A DNA stretch of 64,000 nucleotides, from contig CM033391.1 in NCBI GenBank assembly GCA_019426215.1, forward strand, positions 13,628,708 to 13,692,707, given 5' to 3'. The notes beneath the pieces are model-generated. The model saw only the letters and a program-made list of their open reading frames with translations, was not told where the DNA came from and did not search any database. The position numbers and the translations under genes were made by a program. The stretch is from Buddleja alternifolia (lineage: Eukaryota; Streptophyta; Magnoliopsida; Lamiales; Scrophulariaceae). Shown piece by piece: positions 1-12,416 of this stretch (positions within the stretch are counted from its first letter, which is position 1; each line of letters starts with the position of its first letter).

Positions 1-3000
1 CAACTGTTTCTTCTTCTTTTTCACATAATACACATTTTAAATCTGGAAGTGGCGTAAACTGATTCAGTTTTTTCTTGTTAACAATATTTTTTGGACAGTT
101 AACCAGCTAATAAATGAGTGTTTTGCGATGTTAGCTTTATTCCATACAAATCTTGTCTCCTTCAGCGCCCTTTGATCCCTCTTCAACCATGTATAACAAC
201 TTTTAACAGTGTAATCTCCATTTTTAGTTTGTGCCCAAATCCCCATACCTAAAACCCTCTCTTAATCTGCTCTTCACCTTACTGATCTTCCTGCAAACCC
301 AACTGCAGCCTTGAGGAGTGTTGTGATCCTAGAATTCACTATGTTTTAAATAGACTCCAGAATTCCATTTCACCTATAGGGTGCCTTTTTTCTGTGATAG
401 GGCCCAGATCTGTTTACCAATTGAAGCCAGATTCCATAACTTTTAGCTTTTGATGTTACACACCAAATCCCAGCTGAAGGAGTTAATTTTGGTTGAGTTT
501 CATTACTGCCCCAAAAGAAGAATCTGCATTTTTGTTCTACTTGTTTGATTACAGGCTGCGGTAAGAGGAACATAGATAACCAGTAACCATGTAGTGAGAA
601 CAAGACTGAATTTATCAACTAAGTCCTCCCTGCATAAGATAAATTTCTAGTTGCCCAGCTTGTTAGTCTACTAGAAATCTTATCCACAAGGGCGGCACAA
701 TCTGTTTTGGTCCATTTTGTGGGTGAAATTGGTACACCCAAGTATCTGATGGGGAACACTCCTTCTGAAAATTGAGTGATATGCATTAGTTCTTCTCTTA
801 CACATTGAGATACCCCTTTAATGTAAATATTAGACTTCTTCTGGTTTGCACACAACCCTATTACCCTGGAGAATTTGTTGAAAGCTCCCCAAACAGTTTT
901 CATAGATTGTTTGTTTGCTTTACAAAAAACCATTAAATCATCAGCAAAACATATATTGGTGAGTTTGAGATCTTTACATCCTGGATGGAACCAGAATTTC
1001 AAGTCTTATGCAGCCAATCTAAAGGTTCTAGTAAGATATTCCATGACTAATACAAAGACAAGGGATATAGGATCCCCTTGTCTCAGTCCCCTCCCTCCCT
1101 GAAAGAAACCATGCAGCTCACCATTCAACACTACTGAGTATGAGACAGTAGTAACACACTTCATAACCCATTGCTTAAATTTGGCTAGGAACCTATACCC
1201 ATCTAGCATATCACTCACAAAACTCCACTCCACCATGTCATAAGCTTTTTGCAAATCAATTTTCATCAGACATCTAGGCCTAATTGACTTTCTATTGTAC
1301 AATCTAATGAGCTCCTGGCTTATAAGCACATTATCTATGATTGATCTCTTTTGAATAAAAGCCCCTTGGTTCTCACTAACCAACCAACCCAGAACACTAG
1401 CCAATCTATTAGTCAATAGCTTAGAGATACATTTATACAATGTGTTGCAACAAGCTATTGGTCTAAATTCATTAGCTTTCAATAAATTTCCAATTTTAGG
1501 AACTAGAGCAAGAAGGGTAAAATTGACCTGTTTGAGTAATTTTCCATTCTGAAAGAAGTCCAATATGGCTGCTGTGACCTCATCCCCCACAGTCTGCTAA
1601 GCTTCTTTAAAGAAGCCACTTTCAAATCCATCTGGTCTAGGGCTTTTAGAACTGCAAATATCAAACACAGCTTTCCAGATTTCTTCACAAGTGAAAGGCT
1701 TCACCAACTGCATTTGGTGTTCCACATTGAGCCTAGGACCTGCTGCAAATACTGCTTCCTCTGGTGATTCTGTACTATTACTCTGCCCCAAGAAGTGTTG
1801 GTAATAATCAATGAATGTTTGAACCATTTTCTGGTACTCTTGAACTAGTTGCCATGAATCATCTTGAATGGACACAAGTCTGTTTCTATATTGTTTCTTC
1901 TTGAGGAGCATGTGGAAATATCTTGTATTAAGGTCTTCCTCCTTAATCCAAGTAGCTTTGGATTTTTGGATTAGGTATTGGTCAACTGCTTTAGTTTTCT
2001 CAAAGACTGTCCTTTTTGTCTCTAGTACCTGCTGTTATATCTCCTCATTCAAAGGATTGTTATTGAGCTCTTCCTGTAGGTGCAATAACAGTTCTTTGGC
2101 TTGTTGAGCTTGCTTTTCAACATCACTGGACTGATCTTTGTTTAACCTTTTTAATTCCTTTTTCAGCTTTTTGAGTTTTGAGGAAATTCTGAACATGGGA
2201 GTTCCAGAGATTCTTACCTCCTAGCAATCTCTGACTATTTGTTCAAATTGAGGTGAGGCAGACCACATGTTGTAATATTTGAAAGGACTCTTCCTATTTT
2301 CATCACCCTGTTGAATGTGTATGACCATTGGGCTATGGTCAGACACTCCCTTAGGCAGGAACAAGGTTTCAATTAAAGGGAGTTGAGCACACCAAGCATG
2401 ATTGATTAATACTCAGTCAATTTTTCAGAAGATTTGGTTGTTATTCCAAGTATATTGGCACCTGTTCCATCTCATATCTTCTAGCTCACATTCATCGACA
2501 CATTCTTTGAAATCTCTAACTTCCTGTACTGTTATTGGGTTACCACCCATTCTGTCATTCATTTGTAACACACTGTTAAAATCCCCTAATATAATCCATT
2601 GTCTTGTATAGTAGGGGCCATCTCCTTCAGAGCTTTCCACAAGCACTCTCTTTCATCTGTCTGATTACTTCCATAAACAAAAGTGATAAGAAACTGAAAG
2701 TGATTATCTATCATGAGTTACTTCACAGTGAATGTACTGATTAGCCATCCTCAGAGTTTTCACCTCATAGGTGTTTTTCTTCCACATAACCCAAATTCTG
2801 CCTCCTTGATGATATTGATTATTTGTAACCACTTCCCAGCCTAGACACATTCTTTTTTCCACTTCCTCTTGTTTCTTTTTTGTTTTTATTTTATGTTCTA
2901 GCAAACCACATATACCCACACTTTGTTTATTACAGAAGGCAGTTACTTCCCTCTGTCTACTTGGGCTATTAAGCCCTCTCACATTCCATGCTGCAACTGT

Positions 3001-3006
3001 TGTCAT
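1..3006 (-). pseudogene. LINE ORF2: endonuclease-reverse transcriptase, several stops, cut by window edge
   Basis: It begins at the ATG at 3006 with an AP-endonuclease-like start (AAWNVRGLNSPSRQREV). A later piece at 2646-2425 carries the WIILGDFNSVL motif. The RT core follows at 1590-619, with ANEFRPIACCNTLYK, QGAFIQKRSIIDNVLI, the LRQGDPIS box and the FADDLMVF catalytic motif near 945. An in-frame stop at about 1003-1005 separates the LRQGDPIS part from the FADD part. Near 246-64 there is a zf-RVT-like region (NGDYTVKSCYTWL), and a CxxC pair lies at 23-34 in another frame. The protein would nick target DNA and prime reverse transcription at the nick. As it stands it cannot be made in full. 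Confidence 0.88.
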
Positions 3007-4297
3007 GGGATAGTAACCGTTCTAGTTATCCTCCCTCTCCCTATATTCTGCAATTGACCCTGGGTACTAATACTAGGGCCATCTATTCCCATAGAGTTCA
3101 CTTGATTCCCATAGTTTAATCCCCTTTTGGTTATTGTTTGCCATCCCTGTTCCAGATCAATGGTAGGTCCTTGCTCACTAACTACTGTTTCTAGATTTAT
3201 GTGGTCTGCTTCAATACTTTGTTCTCTTGCCTTTTCTGATTCTTTTGTTACATTTTTCTTGATCACCCACACACTTTTAATCTGTTTCTTTCTACATTGG
3301 TTCACTTCATGTCCATAACCATTGCAATAGTTACAATGCACAGGTTTGCATTCATACTGAATTTTTTGCTCTATGATTATCCCTTTTTCATTCTCAAAAT
3401 GGAGGACCTCAGGCATATGGTTCATATCAATCTCCACAAGAATACGGGCATAATTAATCCTCTCTTTACTAACCGTCATAGGGTCTGCCATAATAGGGGT
3501 TCCCACAGTACTAGTGATCTTGCTAAGGGCACTCAAACTCCAGTACTTAATATTTAGTTCATGCAGTTGTATCCAAACTGGAACTCTAGGGATAGCTTTC
3601 CTACTGTAATCAAAATTCTCATACCATGGTGATAAGATTAGGGGTTTATTATCAAATTGGAATATGCCAATTTGTATTACTTTGTCCCTCTCCTTTACAG
3701 TATTGAATCTCACCAAAAACATAGAATGCATAAGTAAAATCTTATCTAATCCAGACTTACCCCATATGCATTTGAGGTACCCACTCATGACTGGGGATGG
3801 TATATTCACCCCCAAGACATAGCAGACCAATGACGGTTTCTAGTAGTCCACCTCTGTTTGAACATCTACCATATCAATTTCCCCACTTTTGTGCCTTCGA
3901 CTTCAGTAGGTTTCTGAAATTGCAGCTTTCCTCATTTTGCCCTCAGTTTGGTGATGTCAAAGTCGTCCCATATCGAGCCCTTCCCTGCCTGATTCGGGAC
4001 TGAGCCGACATTCAATGTATCATTCTGGATTTGGAAATGGGGGTTAGGGTTTTGTAATTTCTATAAGCAATCCTCAAGGACCCTTGTAATATCCCCGTCT
4101 GGACCCAATTTAGTAGCAGACCTGTTGATTTGTTGCAGAATTATACGAATTTTCCTTAATGATTCAGTTTTCCCTTCCTCGAGAGCTATCGCTGAGATGT
4201 TTGCTTGTGTGCTGATTGCATCCGGTGATTGCGCAGGTGGTGTGACTACCTGATTTTTCCCCGGAGCAGTGTTCCCCTTCTTCTTCTTACTAGCCAT
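3003..4297 (-). pseudogene. LINE ORF1 (gag-like RNA-binding protein), frameshifted
   Basis: ORF1 proteins of plant L1s bind the element RNA and form the ribonucleoprotein particle. The ATG at 4297 opens a Lys-rich N-terminus (MASKKKKGN...) that runs to a stop at 4061. The frame is lost, and the body resumes as an open stretch from 3830 to 3003. That stretch carries the PVWIQLHEL type region usual in DUF4283 proteins and a CCHC knuckle (CNYCNGYGHEVNQC, near 3305-3345). The stop codon overlaps the ORF2 start as ATGA. Assignment rests on the knuckle, the DUF4283-like sequence and the position before the endonuclease. The break at 3831-4060 makes it a pseudogene. Confidence 0.8.
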
Positions 4298-4351
4298 GGC
4301 TGGAGCTCACTTTGCTGGTGGCGCCGTGAGGGAAGAGAGAGAATCTTCCAT

Positions 4352-4695
4352 ATTATGTTATTTACATTACTGTTTTATGGCTTTATTCATCATCTGCATT
4401 ATATCTTAAAAAGGCTTTAGAAACAGTTAAGCGGCTAATTGATTAAACTGAACGCTAAGCATCAAAATCATTCCGTTGTGCTAACCCTGATTAAGCAATC
4501 TAAGCGTTACCGTACTTTGGTAATTGCTAAAATCACTAAGTCTAAATTATTTTTTCTCTAGCGCTTGACCTAGTGCTTTGCTTACTAAGCGTTCAAAATA
4601 TTTTAAGTGATACGAAATTGTTGAAGACGAAAAAGATTTCAGGGTCTATTCAACCCCCCCTTCTAGGCTCTTTCGTATGCCACTTGGGACCACCA
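4352..4695 (+). repeat. 5' LTR of SIRE-1, only its 3' third
   Basis: It aligns with 16565-16884 of the 3' LTR: same Ala/Cys-independent AT-rich text, the AGCGCTT cluster near 4560-4590, and the ending ...GGGACCACCA just before the primer site. The upstream part, including the promoter, is replaced in this window by the LINE. Confidence 0.9.
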
Positions 4696-4697
4696 AG

Positions 4698-4709
4698 TGG
4701 TATCAGAGC
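4698..4709 (+). other. Primer-binding site of SIRE-1 (initiator tRNA-Met)
   Basis: TGGTATCAGAGC lies 2 bases after the 5' LTR. It is the classic plant copia primer site, complementary to the 3' end of initiator tRNA-Met, where minus-strand DNA synthesis starts. Confidence 0.92.
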
Positions 4710-4810
4710 GGTTGAAGTAGAAACCGTAGCATTTCCAAACGTAACTGCTTGTTTAGATCCATATCTTTGCAAAAACTTAGTCGCTTTTTGAAAATCTTTT
4801 ATCACATATC

Positions 4811-6960
4811 ATAGCTTTTACAAAGATGCCAAAGTTGATTAAGTCAAAACTATGACTCATGAAAACTTAGAGCATTTACATATTTATGCTCATGTGGTAA
4901 CGAAATGTGCGATGTTATTTCAGATGGCCCAATTCAGATTATGAAAGTTATAACTCGAGACCCTAGAGAGACTTAAGTGACTCCAAATATTTATGTAGAG
5001 AAGTCGAGAGTAGAATATACACCAGATGATCGCAGAAGAGAAAATTTGGATAATGTTGGACGAAGTGCTCTCTACTCAGTGTTGGTAGTTAATGAGGGAT
5101 TGTTCAACAAAATCAAGTTATGCAAAACTTCAAAATAAATATGGGATAAGTTGGCTACTGTGTGTGAAGGATCTGCACAGATGAGGGAGAACAAGCTCTC
5201 CATAGCCATGTAAAAAGTTGAGCATTTTAAGATGCATCCCAGCGAGACTCTAGATCAATTGGATACGAGGTTTATTTCACTTATTACAGAGTTAGCGTCA
5301 TTGGACAAGGAGTTGACCAATAATAAAATTGTCAATAAGATTTTTAGAAGTCTTCCAAGAAAATATCTGATGAAGACTGTTGCGAAGAGAAAATCTCAAA
5401 TGTTGGGTATTATGACTCCAGAATATGCATTTTCGGAGCTAAGGGCTTTCGAATTTAAATTGGGAGAAGTTATCGATAAGTCAACTTTAGCGATTGAACC
5501 AATTGCAAATGCTAAGAGTAAAGGTAAATTGACCAGTGAGGTTAAAGCGTCAGAATCAAACGAGGAAAAAGAAATGGATTTATTGGTTAAGTATAAGAAA
5601 TATCTGAGATATGAAAAGAGAAATTCCAATGGACAAACTTCATGTCAAACCCTTCCCCCTGCACAAGCGCCTCAGTATCAAGCGCAAGTGTATTCTACAC
5701 CGCTTCCTTCAACACCGATTCAGTACCAAGAGCCTCCGTCTCTGAATCAGAATCAAAATCTCTCAGCGCTAGTGGTTTTTAAGTCACATAATGCAAGATT
5801 AACAACTAAACAAAAGATGATAACTAATCTTTATTATAATTATAGAAAACCGGGGCACTACCAGGTAAATTGCCCTTATCTAAATGTATCTAAGCCTAAA
5901 AGGTAAAATCAGTTGGATAGAAACCAATTCAGGAGCAACCTTTGCCAACAAGGTTTGCTAGCGAAATCTGAACCATTCTCCACACCTGAAGAGGATTTGG
6001 AATCTTCTGAAGAAAGCAACAATGATGAGTCTTCTAGTTACTCAGCGTTAATCTGTCTCATGGCGATAAATTAAGAAGCGTCTGAAGACTCACTACCAGA
6101 GGTATCCATTGAACTATCTAATCCTCTTTTTTATGAAAAATTACTTGACAAGGTCAATGAATATTATGGAGCTTGTCTAGGTGCCGCCAGATTATATCAA
6201 GAACACACTGATGAGGTCTCAGCAATTAACAGTGAAAACGTGAAGCTCAAAGTCGTGTTGCTAGTCCAGCAACAGTGCATTGAGAAGAACCAATCACTTG
6301 AACTGAGATCGCTCAGTTGAAAAGTGATCTTGATATGGTAGTCAAGAGAGAAGCTAAGTTGATTGCTAAACTTGCTAAATCAAAACAACTCATCTCATCA
6401 TTGTCAAAAGCCCCAAGAAAACTAGACAATGTCATTGAGGTAACTAAACTTTTTGGTGAAAAGACCGGTTTAGGTTGTGATAAATTCGGTAATAAGCCAA
6501 AAGGATCTAAGGTTATGGCAACCAACAAAGGAAAAAGTGTAGCCTTTGTTGAAAAGAATTCAAACAGTCAAATGCTGAATGAACCAAGAGACATTGATAC
6601 GAGGCCAAATGAGAAAGCTAAAGCTAACTCAGGTAAAGGAAAGACGAAAGTGAATGATTCACAAAGGAAGGTTCATCTAAACACTCAAAAGACTAAAGAG
6701 AAACCTTGCAAGTGTGAATCAAACGCTAAGCGTCAAGCGCCAAAAGTGCACCCTAAGCCAGTGCCAGGGAAATACTAACGTCAATATCCACAAAGATCAA
6801 GATCATATTATCAGTACTATGATGATTACGATTACAATTATGATTATAACTATGATCAAGAATATTATTATACACCTAAAAATCACACGCAACACAAACC
6901 AAAACCCAAAAAGGCCAATCCTCCCGCAATGAAGACTAGGCAAATATGGGTTCCGAAAAT
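4811..6960 (+). pseudogene. gag of SIRE-1, multiple breaks
   Basis: It aligns throughout with the better-kept gag of SIRE-2 (36317-34878). The start codon is ATA at 4811 instead of ATG, followed by a 1-base deletion. The longest open piece is 5232-5906, containing the conserved capsid-like stretch (LITELASLDKELTNN) and a Pro/Gln-rich linker. The nucleocapsid knuckle reads YYNYRKPGHYQVNC (about 5830-5871): the first two zinc-binding Cys of the CCHC motif are Tyr, so it should not bind zinc. A second piece (6317-6778) is the Lys-rich region before protease. Gag would have formed the particle shell and packaged RNA. Confidence 0.85.
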
Positions 6961-9900
6961 TTTAATTCGGACTAACGCCTAGAGCGAACACCGATACATC
7001 ATTTCGGTACATCGATAATAGGTCTTCAAGGCATATGATAGGCTCAAAAGATCTTTTGATCAACTATCATGCAACCAATGGTCCTCAAGTCATATTCGGT
7101 GAAAACTCCAAAGGTAAAACTAAAGGTATAGGTATCATGCATAGGGGGAACGTCATGATAAGTGACATATATTATGTTGAGGGTCATAAGCATAATTTAT
7201 TGAGCATTAGTCAATTCTGTGATAAAGGCTTTAAAGTTAAATTTTCAAGTGACTATTGTTATATTAACAATGCAAAGGCTAGATCTACTAAATTGAAAGA
7301 AAAAAGAACACATAATGTTTATTTAGTAGATTGGGGTTCAACAATTCATAACAACCCTACATGTTCCGTGGCTAAAAGTCAAAACAAAGTGGGCTCGTTA
7401 TGGTATAGAAAAATGAATCACCTCAATTTTAAGACAATCTCTCAGTTAATATCACTAAATCTTGTAGAGGGATTACATAAGGGTTCTTTTCAAAAAATCG
7501 CTTATGTGATGCATGCCAAATGGGTAAATAAGTTAAATCATCTTTTAAGAACAAACCTCATTTATCTACTTTTAGAATTCTTGAACTATTGCATATGGAT
7601 TTGTTTGGTCCAATTCAAATTATGAGTGTTAGTGGTAAATAGTATTAGCTAGTAATAGTTGATGATTTCTCACTCTTCTACATGGGTCAAATTTTTAGCG
7701 TCCAAAGATGAAACTAGTGGCAAGCTCACAACACTAATCCGTCAATTACAAACCTCAAATGATCTAAAGGTGACGAGAATTAGAAGCTATAGAGAAACTG
7801 AATTTACTAATCATGTTGTTGAGAAGTTTTGTACAGATTTTGGAATACTTCATGAGCATTATGCTCCTAGAACGCATCAACAAAATGGAGTTGCTGAGTG
7901 ATGGAACAAAATGATTAAAGAAGCTGGTAGGATTATGTTAGCAGAGTCTAAGCTGCCTCAAAGGTTTTGGGTCGAAGCAATCAACACCGCTTGCTATACT
8001 CTGAACTAGTGTATGATCAACAAGCAATATGGAAAGACTTCATATGAGTTATGGAAGGGACGTAAGCTTAACGTTTCTTATTTTCATGTATTTGGTTCAA
8101 AATGTTTCATTCATAACAATGGATCCCACAGCCTAAAGACATTTGATCCTAAAGCGGATGAGAGAATATTTCCAGGCTATGCTAAAAATGGAAAGAATTT
8201 TCGCATCCTAAATAAGATCAAATCGAAGGTTGAGGAGTAAGGTTAATATTGATGATGTAGGAGTTGAAGATCTTTCCCAACAAGCGTCTCAGATCAATCT
8301 TGGTGATGATAGTGATGATGATGAGGAGGATGGATCTTTGTGCCCCATTCTAAGGTTACTCATGAGGTTATCAACAATGATATTGCAAGAGATGTTGATG
8401 ATCATGAAGAGAATGATCATCAAGAGTAAATTGGAACATTAAATATTAAAGCGATTGTGGAAGAGACAAATGACGGTCAAGCGATTGATAATCAAGATTC
8501 TCTCAACCCGTTCCAACCAAACCGTAAATGGCTTAAGGATTATCCACCAGATCTAGTGATTGGGGATATTGGAGCTTCTGTGAGGACTAGAGCCGATACA
8601 TTCAATGGGGCCATGTTCGCGAGATTCCTATCTCAAATGGAACTAAAGAAACTGGATTAAGTGCTTAGTGATTCAAGTTGGTTAGAAGCCATGCAAGAGG
8701 AGCTTAACCAATTTGAGCGGAGTAAGGTTTGGACGCTAGTTCCTAGGCCAACTCACCAAGGAGTTATTGGGAGTAGATGGGTCTTTAGGAACAAGATGGA
8801 CGAAGATGTAATTGTTGTAAGAAACAAAGCAAGATTAGTCACTCAGGGTTGTTGTCAACAAGAGGGTATTGACTTTGATGAAATTTATGCCCCAGCAGCC
8901 TATCTTGAAGCGATTCAGATCTTTCCTAAATGGTAAACTCCAAGAAGAGGTTTATGTGAAGCAACCCCCAGGATTCATCAACAACCATAGCAAAAGTATG
9001 GTCTACGAATTGGATAGGGCACTCTATGGACTTAAACAAGTACCAAGAGCCCGGTATGACACTTTGTCTATCTTCCTTATAGGTAAAGGCTTTTCAAAAG
9101 GCATCGTTGATATAGTGTTATTTAAAATTACTCATAACAAAGATATTCTCTTAGTCCAAATTTATGTTGATGATATAATTTTCGGATCTACTAATAAGCG
9201 ACTGTGTGAGAAATTTTCGAAAATGATGCAAGATCAATTTGAAATGAGCATGAAGGGTGAATTAACTTTCTTCTTAGGATTACAAGTTAAACAACTCCCT
9301 AATGGCGTATTTATAAACCAAGCTAAATATACTAGAGACATGATTAGGAAATATGGTATGAAAAATGCATCATCTTCAAATATTCCGATGAGCCAGACGC
9401 TTAAGTTAGATAAAGATGAAAGTGGGAAAAAAACTATAGAGGTATCATTGGATCACTTCTTTAACTTACCGCTAGTAGACCTGATATTATGTTTTCGGTA
9501 TGCATGTGTACATGCTTTCAAGCTGATCCTAGAGAGTCACACTTAATTAATGCTAAGAGAATCTTTAAATACCTCAAAGACACACAAAATGTGGGCTTAT
9601 GGTATCAAAGGGACTCTCCTTTTAAACTAATTGGTTATTCAGACACAAATTTTGCAGGATGCAAAATAGATAGAAAAAGTACTAGTGGTACATGTCAATT
9701 TCTTGGTGATAGGTTGGTTTCATGGCATAGTAAGAAACAACAATCCATAGCGACTTCTACCGCTAAAACCGAGTATGTAGCTGCTAGAAGTTACTGTGCA
9801 TAAATTCTTTAGATGAGGCAACAACTTAGAGATTATGGAATTGTCCTAGGTCCTACCCTAATCCATTGTGATAACCAAAGCACTTTAGCTATGACCCAGA

Positions 9901-10097
9901 ACCCAGTCCTTCATTTTGAAAGTAAGCACATTGACATTCGCTACCATTTCTTGTGTGACCATGTTCAAAAGAAAGATATCTCCATGCATTGCATTCGAAC
10001 TGGCAAACAATTGGTAGATATCTTCATCAAAGCGCTCAACGAACAACATGTTCTCACTTTAAGAAGTGAATTAGGTATGATTGATTTAAACACTTAA
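6961..10097 (+). pseudogene. pol of SIRE-1 (protease, integrase, RT, RNase H), defective
   Basis: Copia-type pol. The protease motif near 7011-7035 reads YIDNRSSRHM, where family members have DSG, so Ser and Gly are lost. The integrase region (7380-8240) has the zinc-binding HLNF part, then IRSYRETEF in place of the IRSDRGTEF seen in SIRE-2, which loses the second catalytic Asp, and several stops. In RT, the block with catalytic motif A ([11 protein letters not shown] in SIRE-2) is missing: the sequence jumps from LEAIQIF to PKW near 8922-8935. Motif YVDD is present near 9165. RNase H follows (9489-10097), with the KHIDIRYHF motif near its end. It is clearly non-functional, and the losses agree with an old insertion. 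Confidence 0.88.
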
Positions 10098-10919
10098 TCA
10101 TGAAGCATCATATTTTTCATAAGCATATAATTTAAGGGGAATTCACTTTATTATAATGACTAAGTGATTTCCAAAATTGAAATAAGTTATCAATTTTAAG
10201 AGGAACTTTAAAATTGTACTTATTTCAAATAGTAAGTGACAATGATTAAAATTGATTTTCAAAATGTTATGCATTGATCATCAGCGTTTACTTTTATGAA
10301 TGTCAAATTGATTGCTAATAAAACAAAAGTATTATTTCTCAAAAGCAATTCAATTGTCTTTATCCTAAAAGAAGACTTCAACGTTAAAATTATTTTCATA
10401 TTGACGCTAAGTAACATTCTCTAAAATTCATGCATTGTTTTCATCGCTAAAAGGTAGTGTGTGGATAAGTCTAAAAGATAAGATTTTGACAACTGCTCAT
10501 GCGCCCCTATCAAATAAAACTGACGGTTAATGATACCTATCTAAAAATAGGTGGTTCAGCAACTGCACATGCCTGAGTACGTGTCAGTGTACCAACAGGT
10601 GCGTGTAACTCATGTTGAAAATTTTCAAAATTTTCAAACGTTTTTGAAAAAGTAACTACGAATTCCAAATTTTATTATACACAACAATTACCCAAAATAT
10701 CATTTTCTTTCACATCCGTCTTTATGATAAAATGGCTCAGATTAAATGGTTTTTATTTTTGATTAACTGCATATACATGTGGCCATTATCAAGCATACGA
10801 GAGGTTACTTTTTGCCATTCTATTTAAACCCTATTGCTCTTAAATTTTCTACTGTAAAAATATTCTAAGGCAAAAAGTGTTTCTTCTTTCCCTCTCAAAA
10901 AGCTCAACTTTGTTCATCA
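10098..10919 (+). other. SIRE-1 non-coding spacer between pol and env-like gene
   Basis: There is no convincing reading frame. The stretch opens with a purine run AAGGGGAA (10134-10142) just after pol. A matching run sits at the same place in SIRE-2 (30811-30820, minus). Much of the spacer aligns with SIRE-2 around 30150-30860. The right end holds a TATA-like box before the env-like ATG. Confidence 0.7.
10820..10830 (+). promoter_or_regulatory. Putative internal TATA box upstream of the env-like gene
   Basis: CTATTTAAACC lies about 95 bases before the ATG at 10920, a spacing that fits a plant TATA box with a short 5' leader of about 60-70 bases. The leader is rich in C and T (TTTCTTCTTTCCCTCTC), as many plant 5' UTRs are. 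It is only a sequence match; expression is not shown. Confidence 0.4.
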
Positions 10920-12156
10920 ATGGCACCACCAAAATCCTCCAAAACTGATTCTGGAAAATCTTTCAAATCCAGAACAGGCAAACCAGTAACAGTCAATGCA
11001 GGATTCCTAGCCAACTGGGAATACTTCTTTCAAAACCAACATTTTTCGATGAGAGAAATTCTTCCTCTCGTTGAAGATTCTGGACTTCGCACTCTTTTAA
11101 CCTCTCACTCCTTGATTCACGTAGACGAAACTCTATTCTTCTTCCAAAATGCCGTCATTGTTGACGATGGTAGTTCTATTATCTGCGTGTTTCTCTTTGA
11201 TCCAAAACCTTTGTTCTCACTCCTCAACTCCTTGCTAACTTGATAAAATTGCCTAATGATGGTGGTGAAGTTGAAGAAGTCACCATGGGATCTGCAACCA
11301 AAATCTGAGAATGAGTCAAGAGAGATGATGTTGCTGTGGCGTATGAACCCAACTTTAAGAAGAATGACATGAAGGGAGAATATGTAATCCTTACTGATAT
11401 TTGTGCCAAGATGGTGGAATGCAGAAAGGGATCTTTCTACAAGATTTCCAATTTACAGTATAGAATGATGATAGCCATCCTGACCAAATTATAGATTAAT
11501 TGGGCTCTTTCCATTTTCAATTGCTTCAAGGCAGCGATGCAGAAGTCGGTTAATCCCAAGCCTTATGGGATTTTGTTAAGTTATATCTTAAGCACTAGCG
11601 GATTCGTTAACTCCGCTGGAACCAAAGTGCCAACGCTGAAATTTTACGAGAAGAGAATGATTAGAGAACTGTTTAACCCCAGGCGATGTGGTGGTGCATC
11701 AGTCCCTAAGGAAGAAAAAAGAGCAACTTGCCATTTTAGCGAGACTTCAAGGTGATGATGAGGAGCAAGCGACTTCCTCATCAAATGAGCCTAAAAAAGA
11801 AGTTTTGGTTAAGCGACCAAAGGGAAAGGCTGCTAAGAAAGACGTTGAGCCGTCTAAGCCCTCTAAGAAGCCGAAGAATAAGAAGACCAAGAAGAAGTCT
11901 CCTTCTCCTCCTCAAAAAACCCCTTCTCCTCTCCTGGCATTCGAACATACTCCTGAGTTTGAGGAAGAAGAAAATGTAGAGGTTGTGGTGCTATCTCGAA
12001 AGCGCACACAGTGGTCTGCTCTGAAGGAATCGACAAGCGCTCCAGCAGAGCCAGAGCCAGCGCTTGAAGAACCTTTGAGTGCCTCCCCTCCTCATGCCTT
12101 TGTCACCAAGCCTGACGCTAATCCTCCTTCAACTGGTGTTGATTTTAGCATACAGG

Positions 12157-12236
12157 GTAAGTACTTGTAAAATTACAATGTACATTATCCTTTCCTTGTT
12201 AATTCTTTTGTTCTAACGCTATGATAAAAAATTTAG
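12157..12236 (+). other. Putative intron 1 of the env-like gene (80 bp, phase 1)
   Basis: CAGG|GTAAGT at the left and ATTTAG|CT at the right match plant splice sites, and the intervening 80 bases are AU-rich. Without splicing the frame stops within a few codons (12168). With it, the frame continues for the next 180 bases. Confidence 0.55.
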
Positions 12237-12416
12237 CTCTTAGAGAAGCAAGAATGAAAGTCGTTTTTGACGCTTTAGAGGAACATCATATTCCTATCTG
12301 TGCTACAACTCTCACCACTCTCATCTCTATTAATGATGAAGTTTCTTTGGAGCCTGAGGTAAAGGAATAATCTATTCTTGAAGCCCAAGTGACTAAGACT
12401 GTTGAAAATCCTTAGG

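Larger units (their letters stand above)
1..4351 (-). mobile_element. L1-type LINE (non-LTR retrotransposon), 5' part, decayed
   Basis: Read on the minus strand, this holds in order a short leader, an ORF1 with a CCHC knuckle, and an ORF2 with endonuclease, reverse transcriptase (FADD active site) and the start of a C-terminal zinc-binding region. This is the order of plant L1-type LINEs. The 5' end lies near 4351, because from about 4352 the sequence aligns with the copia LTR at 16565 onward. The 3' end and poly(A) are outside the window, so no target-site duplication can be seen. Several in-frame stops and frameshifts show it is inactive. It sits inside the SIRE-1 5' LTR, so it is younger than SIRE-1. 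Confidence 0.9.

Noticed and set aside
11752..11979. Arg/Leu-rich frame overlapping the env-like gene
   Set aside because: Out-of-frame reading of the Lys-rich env segment; the main frame (11688-12170) aligns with the family layout.
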